Source: Mycobacterium sp. IS-3022 (GTDB taxonomy: Bacteria; Actinomycetota; Actinomycetes; Mycobacteriales; Mycobacteriaceae). Taken from it: a stretch of DNA of 64,000 bases. The position numbers and the translations under genes are program-made. Where the stretch lies: positions 186,001-250,000 of the forward strand of contig NZ_LQIN01000012.1 of NCBI RefSeq assembly GCF_001500065.1, given 5' to 3'. The notes beneath the pieces were generated by a model. The model was not told the origin of the DNA. It saw only the letters and a program-made list of their open reading frames with translations, and ran no database searches. This document shows positions 9,175 through 17,451 of the stretch, in pieces (within the stretch, counting starts at the first letter, position 1; each line of letters opens with the position of its first letter).

Positions 9175-10660
9175 GCGGCTGAAGGTCAGCACCGCGATCC
9201 TGCTGGCCATCGGTCTGATCGCCGGCGCGGCCTTCCTGGTGCGCCAGATGTACTTCGGGCCGACCACCATCACCGCCTATTTCCCCACGGCGACGGCGAT
9301 CTATCCCGGCGACGAGGTCCGCGTTTCGGGTGTGCAGGTCGGCACGATCGAATCCATCACCCCCCAGGGCACCGAGACCAAGATGACGCTCAAAGTCGAT
9401 CGGGGCGTGCCGGTTCCGGCCGACGCCAAGGCGGTGATCGTCGCGCAGAACCTCGTCGCGGCCCGCTACGTGCAACTCACCCCGGCCTACCGCAAGGGGG
9501 ATGGGCCGACCATGCCCGACGGCGCGGTCATCCCCAGCGACCGGACCGCCGTTCCGGTGGAGTGGGACGAGGTCAAGACCCAGTTGATGCGCCTGTCAAC
9601 TGAATTGGGTCCGCAGACCGGTGTTTCGGACACGTCGGTGTCCCGGTTCATCGACAGCGCGGCCAACGCGATGGGGGGCAACGGCGACAAGCTGCGTCAG
9701 ACGCTGTCCCAACTGTCCGGGGCGGCAAGGATCTTCGCCGAAGGCAGCGGCAACATCGTCGACATCATCAAGAATCTGCAGATCTTCGTCTCCGCGCTGC
9801 GTGACAGCAAGGAGCAGATCGTGATGTTCCAGAATCGGTTGGCGACCTTGACGAGCGTGCTCGACGACAGCAGGTCGGATCTCGATGCGGCCCTGTCGAA
9901 TCTGTCGGTGGCCATCGGAGAGGTACAGCGCTTCGTCGCGGGCAGCCGGGCGCAGACCACCGAGCAGGTCCAGCGGCTGGCCAACCTCACCCAGATCCTG
10001 GTCGACAACCACCTGGCGCTGGAGAACGTGCTGCACATCACGCCCAACGCGATCGCGAACTTCAACAACATCTACTACCCCAACGGCGGTTCGGTGACCG
10101 GGGCGTTCTCGATCGTCAACTTCTCGAGCCCGGTGGACATGTTCTGCGGCATGATCGGGGCGGTCGCCAACACCACCGCACCGGAAACCGCGAAGCTGTG
10201 CGCGCAGTATCTGGGCCCGGTGTTGCGACTGCTCAACGTCAACAACATTCCGTTGCCGATCAACGCCTATCTGCGTCCGGCCGTCAGCCCCGACCGGCTC
10301 ATCTACACGGATCCGAAGCTCGCGCCGGGGGGCGCGGGCCCGGGCGACCCGCCCGAACCACCGCCCACGGTGTCCGCCTACACCGGTGCGGGGGACGTGC
10401 CGCCGCCGCCCGGCTGGGGTCCGAAGCCGCCGGGACCGCCCGGCCTCTACAAGCCCGACGATGATGCGCCGGCGATCCCGTCGCCGCCGTTGTTCCCCGG
10501 CGCCCCGATTCCCCCTCCACCGAACGTGTTGAGCAATGTGCCCGCGCAACCGCAGACCGTCGAGGGCATGCTGCTCCCGCCGACCCCGGCGCCGGGCGCT
10601 CCGCCGCCGGTCGCGCCGAACACACCCCTGTTGCCTGCGGAAGGGGCGCCGCCAGCATGA
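9158..10660 (+). CDS. Mce family protein, MceD position, with proline-rich tail
   Basis: A 500-residue Mce protein with an N-terminal membrane anchor, an MCE domain (YPGDEVRVSGVQVGTIESI, then NLVAARYVQLTP) and a helical central region up to about residue 300. A cysteine-containing stretch (MFCGMIGAV, AKLCAQYLG) comes next. From about residue 390 to the end the protein is a low-complexity proline/glycine tail likely to be disordered outside the membrane. AGGAG at 9144-9148 serves the ATG at 9158; the adjacent ATG at 9161 is an alternative. It overlaps both neighbours, as expected within a mce operon. Confidence 0.94.
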   Translation: MMATRKRLKVSTAILLAIGLIAGAAFLVRQMYFGPTTITAYFPTATAIYPGDEVRVSGVQVGTIESITPQGTETKMTLKVDRGVPVPADAKAVIVAQNLVAARYVQLTPAYRKGDGPTMPDGAVIPSDRTAVPVEWDEVKTQLMRLSTELGPQTGVSDTSVSRFIDSAANAMGGNGDKLRQTLSQLSGAARIFAEGSGNIVDIIKNLQIFVSALRDSKEQIVMFQNRLATLTSVLDDSRSDLDAALSNLSVAIGEVQRFVAGSRAQTTEQVQRLANLTQILVDNHLALENVLHITPNAIANFNNIYYPNGGSVTGAFSIVNFSSPVDMFCGMIGAVANTTAPETAKLCAQYLGPVLRLLNVNNIPLPINAYLRPAVSPDRLIYTDPKLAPGGAGPGDPPEPPPTVSAYTGAGDVPPPPGWGPKPPGPPGLYKPDDDAPAIPSPPLFPGAPIPPPPNVLSNVPAQPQTVEGMLLPPTPAPGAPPPVAPNTPLLPAEGAPPA

Positions 10661-12000
10661 CCCGCGGACACGCGAAGCGATTGGTGATCGCCGGATCCTG
10701 CCTGGCGCTGATGGTGACCGGCTGCTCGTTTCAGGGAGTGAACTCGCTGCCATTGCCTGGAGCCGTGGGACGAGGGCCGGACGCCGCCACCTACCACGTC
10801 GAGGTCGCCAATGTGGCGACGCTGGAAGCGAACTCGCCGGTTATGATCGACGACGTGGTGGTCGGCAGCGTCCGCAAGATGACGGTCGACGACTGGCACG
10901 CCGACGTCGAGATCTCGGTCAAACCCGACGTCGCAGTGCCCGCGAACGCGGTGGCCACGGTCGGACAGACCAGCCTGCTGGGCTCGATGCACCTCGCGCT
11001 CAACCCCCCGCTGGGCGAAGAGCCGCAAGGCCGGCTCCAACCGGGAGCGACGATCCCGCTGAGCGACTCGTCGACCTATCCATCCACCGAGCGGACGCTG
11101 TCCTCGCTGGCGACCGTCGTCAACGGCGGCGGGCTCGGCCAGATCGGCGACGTCATTCACAACTTCAACACCGCGTTGTCCGGCCGGGAACCGGAGATTC
11201 GCGAACTGCTTACTCGGCTCGACAACTTCGTGGGTGTCCTTGACGCGCAGCGCGACAACATCATCGCGTCGATCCAACAACTCAATCGGGTGGCGGGCAC
11301 ATTCGCTGGGCAACGCGACGCGATCGACCGTGCGCTCAAGGAGATTCCGCCGGCACTCGATGTGCTGATCCGGGAACGGCCAAAGCTGACCACTGCGCTG
11401 CAGAAGCTGGGACAGTTCGGCGATACCGCAGCCGGACTGGTCAACGATGCGGGCGATGCCCTGGTGAAGGATCTCGAGAACCTCGGGCCCGCCCTCGGCG
11501 CACTCGCCGACATCGGACCGGACCTGAACCTCGCGCTGCTGTGGGCCACCGCATTCCCGTACGGCCCGACGTTCGCCGACCGGATCACGCGCGGGGATTA
11601 CATCAACCTGTTCGCCACGTTCGACCTCACCTATCCACGACTGAAGAGGACGCTGCTGCTCGGCACCCGGTGGGGCGACGAGAACGCCAGGTTGATTCCG
11701 GCGCCGGGTGATCCGTACTACGCCAACTACTCGTACAGCCCGATGTCACTGGGTGTCGCGCCGCCCCCGACTCCGCCGCCGCCCGACGGCGCGCCACCGG
11801 CCGACCCCGCGACCGCGCCGCCGATGCCGACGGTCACCGAACCTCTGCTTCCGGTGTCGCCGCCGCCACCGGCAGCGCCCTGGCTGCCGCAAGCGACGAT
11901 CAGCACGTCGGCGGAGATCTTCGCGGGACCGTACGGAGCCGGGGAGTCGGCACCGCCCGCCCCGGTGGAAGCCCAACCGACTCCGGGAGGCGGTGGCTGA
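10657..12000 (+). CDS. Mce lipoprotein, MceE position
   Basis: A 447-residue Mce protein that carries a lipoprotein signal in place of a plain anchor. A short basic N-terminus and hydrophobic stretch are followed by a VTGC lipobox with Cys23 as the predicted lipidated residue. The MCE domain (VMIDDVVVGSVRKMTV, ATVGQTSLLGSMHLAL) and helical region follow. The last 75 residues or so are a proline/alanine tail. A lipoprotein at the fifth position is the rule in actinobacterial mce operons (LprK-like). Start and stop overlap the flanking genes (ATGA and TGATG). Confidence 0.94.
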   Translation: MTRGHAKRLVIAGSCLALMVTGCSFQGVNSLPLPGAVGRGPDAATYHVEVANVATLEANSPVMIDDVVVGSVRKMTVDDWHADVEISVKPDVAVPANAVATVGQTSLLGSMHLALNPPLGEEPQGRLQPGATIPLSDSSTYPSTERTLSSLATVVNGGGLGQIGDVIHNFNTALSGREPEIRELLTRLDNFVGVLDAQRDNIIASIQQLNRVAGTFAGQRDAIDRALKEIPPALDVLIRERPKLTTALQKLGQFGDTAAGLVNDAGDALVKDLENLGPALGALADIGPDLNLALLWATAFPYGPTFADRITRGDYINLFATFDLTYPRLKRTLLLGTRWGDENARLIPAPGDPYYANYSYSPMSLGVAPPPTPPPPDGAPPADPATAPPMPTVTEPLLPVSPPPPAAPWLPQATISTSAEIFAGPYGAGESAPPAPVEAQPTPGGGG

Positions 12001-13697
12001 TGCTGACCCGCTTTGTACGAAATCAGTTGATCATCTTCACTATTGCCTCGATCGTCGGTGTGACGGTGATGTTGTTCGTCTACATGCAGGTGCCGACGCT
12101 GCTCGGCATCGGTCGGTTGAAGGTGACCATGGAGTTACCTGCCGCGGGGGGCCTCTACCGCTTCGGCAACGTCACCTACCGCGGGGTGCAGATCGGCAAG
12201 GTCACAGACGTGAAGCTGACCGAGAACGGGGCCGAGGCCACGTTGTCGCTCGACACGTCGCCGAAGGTTCCCGCGGACTTGCAGGCGGAGGTACGCAGCG
12301 TTTCCGCGGTCGGCGAGCAGTACGTAGATCTGCGTCCGCGTACCGATTCCGGACCGTATCTGCGGGACGGGTCGCGAATCCCCGTGGAGGACACCACCAT
12401 TCCGCAGGAGATCGGCCCGGTGCTGGAGGGCATCAACAAGCTGGTCGGCAGCATCCCGGGGGACAGGATCTCCGATCTGCTCGACGAGTCGTTCAAGGCG
12501 TTCAACGGGGCCGGCCCGGATTTCCAGTCGCTGCTGGACTCTGCGGCCAAGGTGAGTGCGGAGGCCAGCACCGTCTCCGATCAGACTCGCGCGCTGATCG
12601 ATGACAGTGGCCCACTGCTTGATTCGCAGGCCGAGACGACCGATTCGATCCGCACCTGGGCGAGAAGTCTTGCGGGTGTGACCGGTCAACTACAGCAAAA
12701 CGACCCGCAGATCAGGACGTTATTGCAACAGGGACCCGGCTTCGCACAAGAGGTTTCGGCGCTTCTCAACGAGGTGAAGCCGACGCTTCCGATTCTGCTG
12801 GCAAACCTCACCACCGTGGGTCAGATCCTGGTCACCTACAACCCGTCGTTGGAGCAGCTGCTGGTGATCTTCCCGGGCATCATCGCCGCACAGCAGTCGT
12901 TCGGCCTGCCGGGTAACAATCCGACCGGCCTGCCCACCGGTGATTTCGCGCTCACCATCAACGACCCGCCGCCGTGCACGGTCGGCTTCCTGCCGCCGTC
13001 GCATTGGCGAAACCCCGAGGACATGACCTCCATCGACACCCCGGACGGTCTGTACTGCAAGCTGCCGCAGGATTCGCCGATCGCAGTGCGCGGTGCACGC
13101 AATTACCCGTGCATAGAACACCCCGGCAAGCGGGCGCCGACCGTCCAAATCTGTGACGATCCCGAGGGGTATCAGCCATTGGCCATGCGCCAACACTCGT
13201 TGGGGGCGTACCCGATCGACCCGAGCCTGATTGCGCAGGGCGTCCCGCCGGACGACCGGGTGGACTTCTCCGAGCGGCTCTACGCACCGGTGGAGGGGAC
13301 TCCGCTACCGCCGGGTGCAGCCCCGTCGGGAACGCCGCCCGGAATGCCGCCGCCACCGCCGCCGGTTGCCGGTGCGCACGGGCCCGCTCCGGGCCCGGGT
13401 GTCGCCGCGCCCGGTGTCCCGGCGCCGATGCCGTTTCACGCACCGGTAGCCCCGCCGCCACCGCCCGGTAACTCCATCAACGGGACGCCGATCCCGCCGC
13501 CGCCGGCCGCGCCTGGTGGAGCGCTGCCTGTTGCGCCGAGTGCTCACGGCGCCAACGAATCCGGTGGCTCCTCGGTAGCCGTCGCGCATTACAACCCGCA
13601 GACGGGGGAGTACATGACTCCCGACGGGTTGCTGCAGCAGCAGACGAATCTCGCCGGCAACGAAGCCAAGTCGTGGAAGGACCTGTTGCCGACCTGA
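12000..13697 (+). CDS. Mce family protein, MceF position, with long proline-rich tail
   Basis: The last Mce protein of the operon, 565 residues. It has an N-terminal anchor (about residues 9-30), an MCE domain with FGNVTYRGVQIGKVTDV and VSAVGEQYVDLRP, and a helical part to about residue 300. A cysteine-bearing region (PPPCTVGF, YCKLPQDSP, NYPCIEHP, VQICDDPEGY) follows, likely to form disulfides outside the membrane. From about 430 to 520 runs a proline/glycine-rich linker, then a short ordered end (HYNPQTGEYMTPDG). The ATG overlaps the MceE stop (TGATG). It closes the operon; the next gene is on the opposite strand. Confidence 0.94.
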   Translation: MLTRFVRNQLIIFTIASIVGVTVMLFVYMQVPTLLGIGRLKVTMELPAAGGLYRFGNVTYRGVQIGKVTDVKLTENGAEATLSLDTSPKVPADLQAEVRSVSAVGEQYVDLRPRTDSGPYLRDGSRIPVEDTTIPQEIGPVLEGINKLVGSIPGDRISDLLDESFKAFNGAGPDFQSLLDSAAKVSAEASTVSDQTRALIDDSGPLLDSQAETTDSIRTWARSLAGVTGQLQQNDPQIRTLLQQGPGFAQEVSALLNEVKPTLPILLANLTTVGQILVTYNPSLEQLLVIFPGIIAAQQSFGLPGNNPTGLPTGDFALTINDPPPCTVGFLPPSHWRNPEDMTSIDTPDGLYCKLPQDSPIAVRGARNYPCIEHPGKRAPTVQICDDPEGYQPLAMRQHSLGAYPIDPSLIAQGVPPDDRVDFSERLYAPVEGTPLPPGAAPSGTPPGMPPPPPPVAGAHGPAPGPGVAAPGVPAPMPFHAPVAPPPPPGNSINGTPIPPPPAAPGGALPVAPSAHGANESGGSSVAVAHYNPQTGEYMTPDGLLQQQTNLAGNEAKSWKDLLPT

Positions 13698-13745
13698 TCT
13701 GATCGCAGGGATCCGGTTACGAAACCGCCTGTGCGCGAGCGGCGA

Positions 13746-14273
13746 TCACACCCTCTGCATCTTCACGGGCATCTCGATCACCACGGGCTGGTTGCTGCCG
13801 CAGGCGCCGCTCGGGCCCTTGGTCTGGTCGCGCCCCATGAGGAAATCAGTTTCGTGGGTGTCGCGTTCGTTTCTGGCCGGGTTGAACCCCATGAGGATGA
13901 ACTTCTGGTGGCCGGGCGCGAAGCTGCCGTCGGGGCACGGTAACCAGTTCGGGATGTCGTGGTCGACATACCAGAAGTCCTTGAGCCGAATGGTTCCGGT
14001 CCAGCCGCGGTCGCTTTTCACCTCGCCGATGCACTCGATCGGACTGATGCAGCTGGTGCTGACGGTCCAGGTTTGAACCACCGTCTGCTGGTCGAAGAAC
14101 ACGTCGGCACCACCGGGCGCCATGCCTCGCTTCGCCCATTCGCCGTCGGACATCACGCGGTAGGTGCCGTTGAGTGCGACCCCGAAATCGTCGGCGTACG
14201 CCGGCGTCGCGGTGCCCACACTTCCGGCCAGAGCGATTGCCGCGGCGCTCGCGGCCAGACCTACTGCACGCAT
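13746..14273 (-). CDS. Small secreted protein of unknown function
   Basis: A 175-residue protein with a clear Sec signal peptide (hydrophobic core about residues 4-22, cleavage probably after TPAYA). The mature part contains four or more cysteines (STSCISPIECIGEV, LPCPDG, GACGSN), suggesting disulfides, and aromatic-rich stretches. I do not recognise a catalytic motif. It resembles the conserved secreted proteins often found near mce or PE loci in mycobacteria, but that is a weak impression. It converges on mceF and diverges from another secreted protein gene, and the gap between the two holds repeated GAGAAT half-sites. Confidence 0.8.
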   Translation of the reverse strand: MRAVGLAASAAAIALAGSVGTATPAYADDFGVALNGTYRVMSDGEWAKRGMAPGGADVFFDQQTVVQTWTVSTSCISPIECIGEVKSDRGWTGTIRLKDFWYVDHDIPNWLPCPDGSFAPGHQKFILMGFNPARNERDTHETDFLMGRDQTKGPSGACGSNQPVVIEMPVKMQRV

Positions 14274-14300
14274 GCCGAAAGCCTATCGTGGCCAGTACAT

Positions 14301-14345
14301 ATCCTCTCCGAAAGGGAGAATTTCGTTCCGTTCGTATGTGAGAAT
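14301..14345. promoter_or_regulatory. Half-site cluster between two divergent secreted-protein genes
   Basis: Between the divergent starts lie ATCCTC (14301-14306), GAGAAT (14316-14321), GTTCCG (14325-14330) and GAGAAT (14340-14345). The two outer pairings have nine-base spacers and the middle one three. The same half-sites occur with seven-base spacers in other gaps of this window, so this may be a weaker or variant operator of the same regulator. The match is imperfect and the call is tentative. Confidence 0.35.
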
Positions 14346-14351
14346 GTCGCA

Positions 14352-14759
14352 GTGCGATCCGTCGTCGCAGTGTTGGCTGCCCTGGTGACTCCCGCGTTGA
14401 TGGCCGTTGCGCCGCCCGCGGCCGCGCAACCCGCGCTACCGCCGCTGCCACCGCCCGGTGCGGAGTGCAACCACCCGAACTGCACGCCGGGCATTCGGCC
14501 GGGCGTCGTGCTGGGTTCCTACTGCAACAACACCACCTACTACGTGTTCGGGGTGACGTCGTGGGGGCGGTTGGTGTTCTGCGGATCTCCGCGACGCTAC
14601 GAGCCGCGCTGGTTCCGCTCACCGGTGATGCACGGCGTCAAGATGGAGAACGATCTGTGCCCCGCTCTGGACGGCGATGTCGCGCAGGCCCCGGACGGCC
14701 TCTTCCTGACCTGCGTGTCGAAGGACGGCCGGACGTACTGGGAGCGCGGCGACCTCTGA
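14352..14759 (+). CDS. Small secreted cysteine-rich protein
   Basis: A 135-residue protein starting at a GTG directly before a signal peptide: a short hydrophobic core, then APPAAAQPALPPL with a likely cleavage after AQA- or AAA-like residues. The mature part has six cysteines (AECNHPNCTPG, SYCNNTTY, VFCGSP, DLCPALDG, LTCVSKDG), so it is probably disulfide-bonded. No known catalytic motif is seen. The GTG start is inferred from the signal peptide, since upstream in-frame sequence reads through the divergent gene. With the neighbouring 13746-14273 gene it forms a divergent pair of secreted proteins just downstream of the mce operon. Confidence 0.72.
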   Translation: MRSVVAVLAALVTPALMAVAPPAAAQPALPPLPPPGAECNHPNCTPGIRPGVVLGSYCNNTTYYVFGVTSWGRLVFCGSPRRYEPRWFRSPVMHGVKMENDLCPALDGDVAQAPDGLFLTCVSKDGRTYWERGDL

Positions 14760-14773
14760 GCCGTTCTGCTAGA

Positions 14774-14839
14774 ACGCCGAGACTGCGCACAGAGCGCCGA
14801 AACCGCGCGAAAAGTACGATCGCTCCGCAGTTTCGGCGT
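14774..14839. repeat. Intergenic inverted-repeat element (CGAGACTGC/CGAAACTGC family)
   Basis: Three related 13-14 base units lie between the convergent ends of the secreted protein and the P450: ACGCCGAGACTGCG at 14774-14787, CGCCGAAACCGCG at 14795-14807, and the inverted CGCAGTTTCGGCGT at 14826-14839. The last pairs with either of the first two with one mismatch. A similar CGAGA(C/T)TGC...CACAGA sequence occurs at 51503-51558. It could act as a bidirectional transcription end or be a dispersed REP-like repeat. Confidence 0.6.
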
Positions 14840-14849
14840 CCCTGCCGAG

Positions 14850-16130
14850 TCAGCCGATCGGCTTGAACTCGATGTTGATCTCGGTCAGCCCACGCAGAAT
14901 GAACGTGGGCTCGTAGACGTAGCGACGGGCATCGATCGGCCCGTGCTTCTCCTCGCTGACCGTGATGTCGGCCATCCGATCGAGGATGCGCTCGATCGAC
15001 ACCCGGCCCTCGACACGCGCGAGCGGAGCGCCAGGACACGAGTGGATGCCCCGGCTGAACGCGATGTGCTCGCGTACGTTCTTGCGGTCGAGGGAGAACT
15101 CGTGCGGGTTGTCGAACCGCTTCGGGTCGCGGTTGGCCGCACCGGGGCTGACCATCACCGTCGTCCCCGCGGGCACCGGGACGTCTCCGAGAGTCGTTGT
15201 CTTACGGGCCATCCGGAATACGCTCTTCACCGGGCTGTCCATCCGCAGGCACTCCTCGATGAAGACCGGGATCAGGCTGCGGTCGTCTCGCAACTGCTGC
15301 TGGATATCGGGCCGGTCACTGAGCACCCGCATGGCGGCGCCGAGCAGCTTGGCGGTGGTCTCCTGGCCGGCGGCGAACAGGAACGTCGCGGTGCGGACCA
15401 CGTCGACCACTTCGGGCGTCGAACCGTCCGGATACTTCGCGGTGGCGATCGAGGTGAGCACGTCGTCACGCGGCGACTCGCGGCGCTCCTCGATGTAGCG
15501 CGCGAACTTCTCGTCCGCCCACTCCAGCGGGTTGGTTGCGATCACCTCGTGATCAAGGCCGCCGATGTTCGACCCGGGACGCTGGGCGCCGAACGACTCG
15601 CGGAACGCCTCATGGTCCTCCTCGGGAACACCGAGCAGGTCGGCAACGACCAACAGCGAGAACGGTTTTGCGTACGCGGCGAGAAATTCGCACTTGCCGT
15701 CGGCGATGAACTCGTCGATGTGGCGGTCGGCCAACCGCCACATGAAGTCCTCGTTCTCCTTGAGGCGCTTGGGAGTCAACAACCGGGCCAGGATGGACCG
15801 GGCGTCGGTGTGCTGCGGCGGGTCCATCGTGACCATGTGCTCGAACATTGGGATTTCAGTGCGGTGTTTTTCCAGTTGCTCGCAGATGTCGTCGCCCTCG
15901 GGCGTGAACGGCATAGGCGTGAACGGCCCCATCACCGCGACACAGGAGGAGAAGTTCTCGCTGTCCTTGTAGACGCTGTTGGCGGCCTCCCAACCGGTCA
16001 CCGCGAGCACGCCGTTGTTGATCGGGCAACAGATCGGGTCCTTCGAGCGGATGTGGTCGTAGTAGGGGTGCGGGTCGGGAACGAGGGAGGGATCGGTGAA
16101 GTAGTCAACCGAATCGAAGTCTGTGGTCAT
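14850..16130 (-). CDS. Cytochrome P450
   Basis: A 426-residue soluble bacterial P450 monooxygenase. The I-helix oxygen-binding motif is FAAGQETTAKL, the ExxR motif is in FIEECLRMDSP, and the heme loop is FSRGIHSCPGAPLAR with Cys365 as the axial ligand. The length is normal for class I CYPs. No ferredoxin or reductase gene is adjacent, so electron partners must come from elsewhere. It is divergent from a TetR regulator with a palindromic site between them. With the nearby CoA ligases and thiolases, it probably hydroxylates or opens a hydrophobic substrate; the CYP family number cannot be assigned by eye. Confidence 0.95.
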   Translation of the reverse strand: MTTDFDSVDYFTDPSLVPDPHPYYDHIRSKDPICCPINNGVLAVTGWEAANSVYKDSENFSSCVAVMGPFTPMPFTPEGDDICEQLEKHRTEIPMFEHMVTMDPPQHTDARSILARLLTPKRLKENEDFMWRLADRHIDEFIADGKCEFLAAYAKPFSLLVVADLLGVPEEDHEAFRESFGAQRPGSNIGGLDHEVIATNPLEWADEKFARYIEERRESPRDDVLTSIATAKYPDGSTPEVVDVVRTATFLFAAGQETTAKLLGAAMRVLSDRPDIQQQLRDDRSLIPVFIEECLRMDSPVKSVFRMARKTTTLGDVPVPAGTTVMVSPGAANRDPKRFDNPHEFSLDRKNVREHIAFSRGIHSCPGAPLARVEGRVSIERILDRMADITVSEEKHGPIDARRYVYEPTFILRGLTEINIEFKPIG

Positions 16131-16211
16131 GGTCTGTAGGCCCTCCAGGGTCGACGCTTACCCGCGTGTGATGAGCGGCCCGCGCCGCTCGATGAATTAC
16201 TTGGCTGAATG

Positions 16212-16231
16212 TGCTGAGCACTTGCTTAGCA
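16212..16231. promoter_or_regulatory. Palindromic operator candidate between P450 and tetR
   Basis: TGCTGAGCACTTGCTTAGCA is an imperfect palindrome of 20 bases (16 match the reverse complement), built as TGCTnAGCAnnTGCTnAGCA. It lies in the 187-base gap between divergent P450 and TetR genes, the usual place for a local TetR operator. It does not resemble the KstR box (AACnnGTT core) or the GAGAAT/ATTCTC signal found elsewhere in this window. Confidence 0.6.
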
Positions 16232-16317
16232 TGGGGTTAAGGTCGGGGTCAAGATCACACGACGGGCCCGCCACTACGATCGGCGTGTCGGAAGGGGCGG
16301 GAAAGAGAAATGATCAA

Positions 16318-16986
16318 ATGACAACGGCTTCTGGGCCGGCGCGAAGGATCGGAGCGCCGGACGCGAAGAACCGCGGCGTGCTGCTCGACGCCGCCGAACA
16401 GCTGCTCCTCGAGGAGGGCTACGCGGCCGTCACGTCGCGACGGGTGGCCGACAAGGCCGGACTCAAGCCACAACTCGTGCACTATTACTTCCGCACCATG
16501 GAAGACCTGTTCCTGGCGGTGTTTCGCCGAATGGCAGAGGCGGGCCTTGAAATGCTCACCGAGGCGCTCGCGTCGCCGCAGCCGCTGTGGGCGCTGTGGC
16601 GGTTCAGCACCCAGCCTGAGGCCACGCGGCTGACGATGGAGTTCATGGGTCTGGCCAATCACCGCAAGGCGCTGCGCGCCGAGATCATCTACTACGCCGA
16701 ACGGTTCCGTGAGGAGCAGAACAAGGCGATCGCCGCTGCGCTCCAGCGCTATGGCGCCATGACCAGCGATGTGCCACCGGTGGTGTGGACGGTGTTCGCG
16801 ACCAGCGTGTCGCAGGCGCTGGTGGTGGAACGGGCGCTCGGCATGACGACCGGTCACGCCGAAACATTTGCGTTCTGCGAGAAGTGGATTCGCCAACTGG
16901 AAGGTGAACCGCGCCCCGCCGATCGCACGGGTCCGTCAGATGCTCACCAGTTCCGAATCGAGCAGAGCGCGCCCTTCGGTCCCTGA
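16318..16986 (+). CDS. TetR-family transcriptional regulator
   Basis: A 222-residue TetR regulator. The N-terminal helix-turn-helix spans about residues 20-65 (GVLLDAAEQLLLEEGYAAV, then SRRVADKAGLKPQLVHYYF), followed by an all-helical ligand domain. The ATG at 16318 is chosen because it is preceded by GAAAGAG and leaves a normal N-terminus; the same frame is open far upstream without support. It is divergent from the P450 with the 16212-16231 palindrome in the gap, so autoregulation and control of the P450 are likely. Its 3' end overlaps the convergent secreted-protein gene by 43 bases. Confidence 0.9.
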   Translation: MTTASGPARRIGAPDAKNRGVLLDAAEQLLLEEGYAAVTSRRVADKAGLKPQLVHYYFRTMEDLFLAVFRRMAEAGLEMLTEALASPQPLWALWRFSTQPEATRLTMEFMGLANHRKALRAEIIYYAERFREEQNKAIAAALQRYGAMTSDVPPVVWTVFATSVSQALVVERALGMTTGHAETFAFCEKWIRQLEGEPRPADRTGPSDAHQFRIEQSAPFGP

Positions 16987-17399
16987 TTGGTGGCGACGAC
17001 CACCCCGTCCACCGCGAGCACGCAGTGAATGTTCGGCTTCGCCTCGCCGAGGCCGCTGGTCGCCGTGACCATCGCCCACCGATCCGGGTCGGCCAGTTGC
17101 ACGTCCAGGTTCCACTGCTGATCGGGGCCGATCTGGGCCTTGACCTTCGGGCTGAACTGGTAGGGGTTGTGGCTGTAGGCGGCCCAGTTCGGCGGATCGA
17201 CGTCGCGGTAGTAGATGTCCACGTAATACGGTTGCTCGGCGAAGACCGAGTACTTGACGTTGTGCAGCGGCGGTGGCGGCGGGCCCTGCGCCACCGCCGG
17301 CGCGCTGACCGACAGCACGCCGCCGGCCGTCAGCGCGGTTGCTGCAGCGACACCGAGCAAAGGCCGGGCCGGGCGACGGGGGCTGCGCGCGAAGATCAT
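16944..17399 (-). CDS. Small secreted or anchored protein of unknown function
   Basis: A 151-residue protein with an Arg-rich start (RSPRRPARP), a hydrophobic core (LLGVAAATALTAGGVLSV) and a likely cleavage near APAVAQG. The mature part is rich in Tyr and Pro (YVDIYYRDVDPPNW), and its C-terminal IHCVLAVDGVVVATNQG...CSI segment resembles the beta-rich end of MmpS-like proteins. The N-terminal twin arginine is followed by prolines, so Tat export is uncertain. It is the third small exported protein within 3.7 kb downstream of the mce operon. Function unknown. Confidence 0.75.
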   Translation of the reverse strand: MIFARSPRRPARPLLGVAAATALTAGGVLSVSAPAVAQGPPPPPLHNVKYSVFAEQPYYVDIYYRDVDPPNWAAYSHNPYQFSPKVKAQIGPDQQWNLDVQLADPDRWAMVTATSGLGEAKPNIHCVLAVDGVVVATNQGPKGALCSIRNW

Positions 17400-17451
17400 T
17401 TCCGGATCTTAGAACGACGTCCGCGGGTCAGGCCCCGAATCGGGAACCGCA

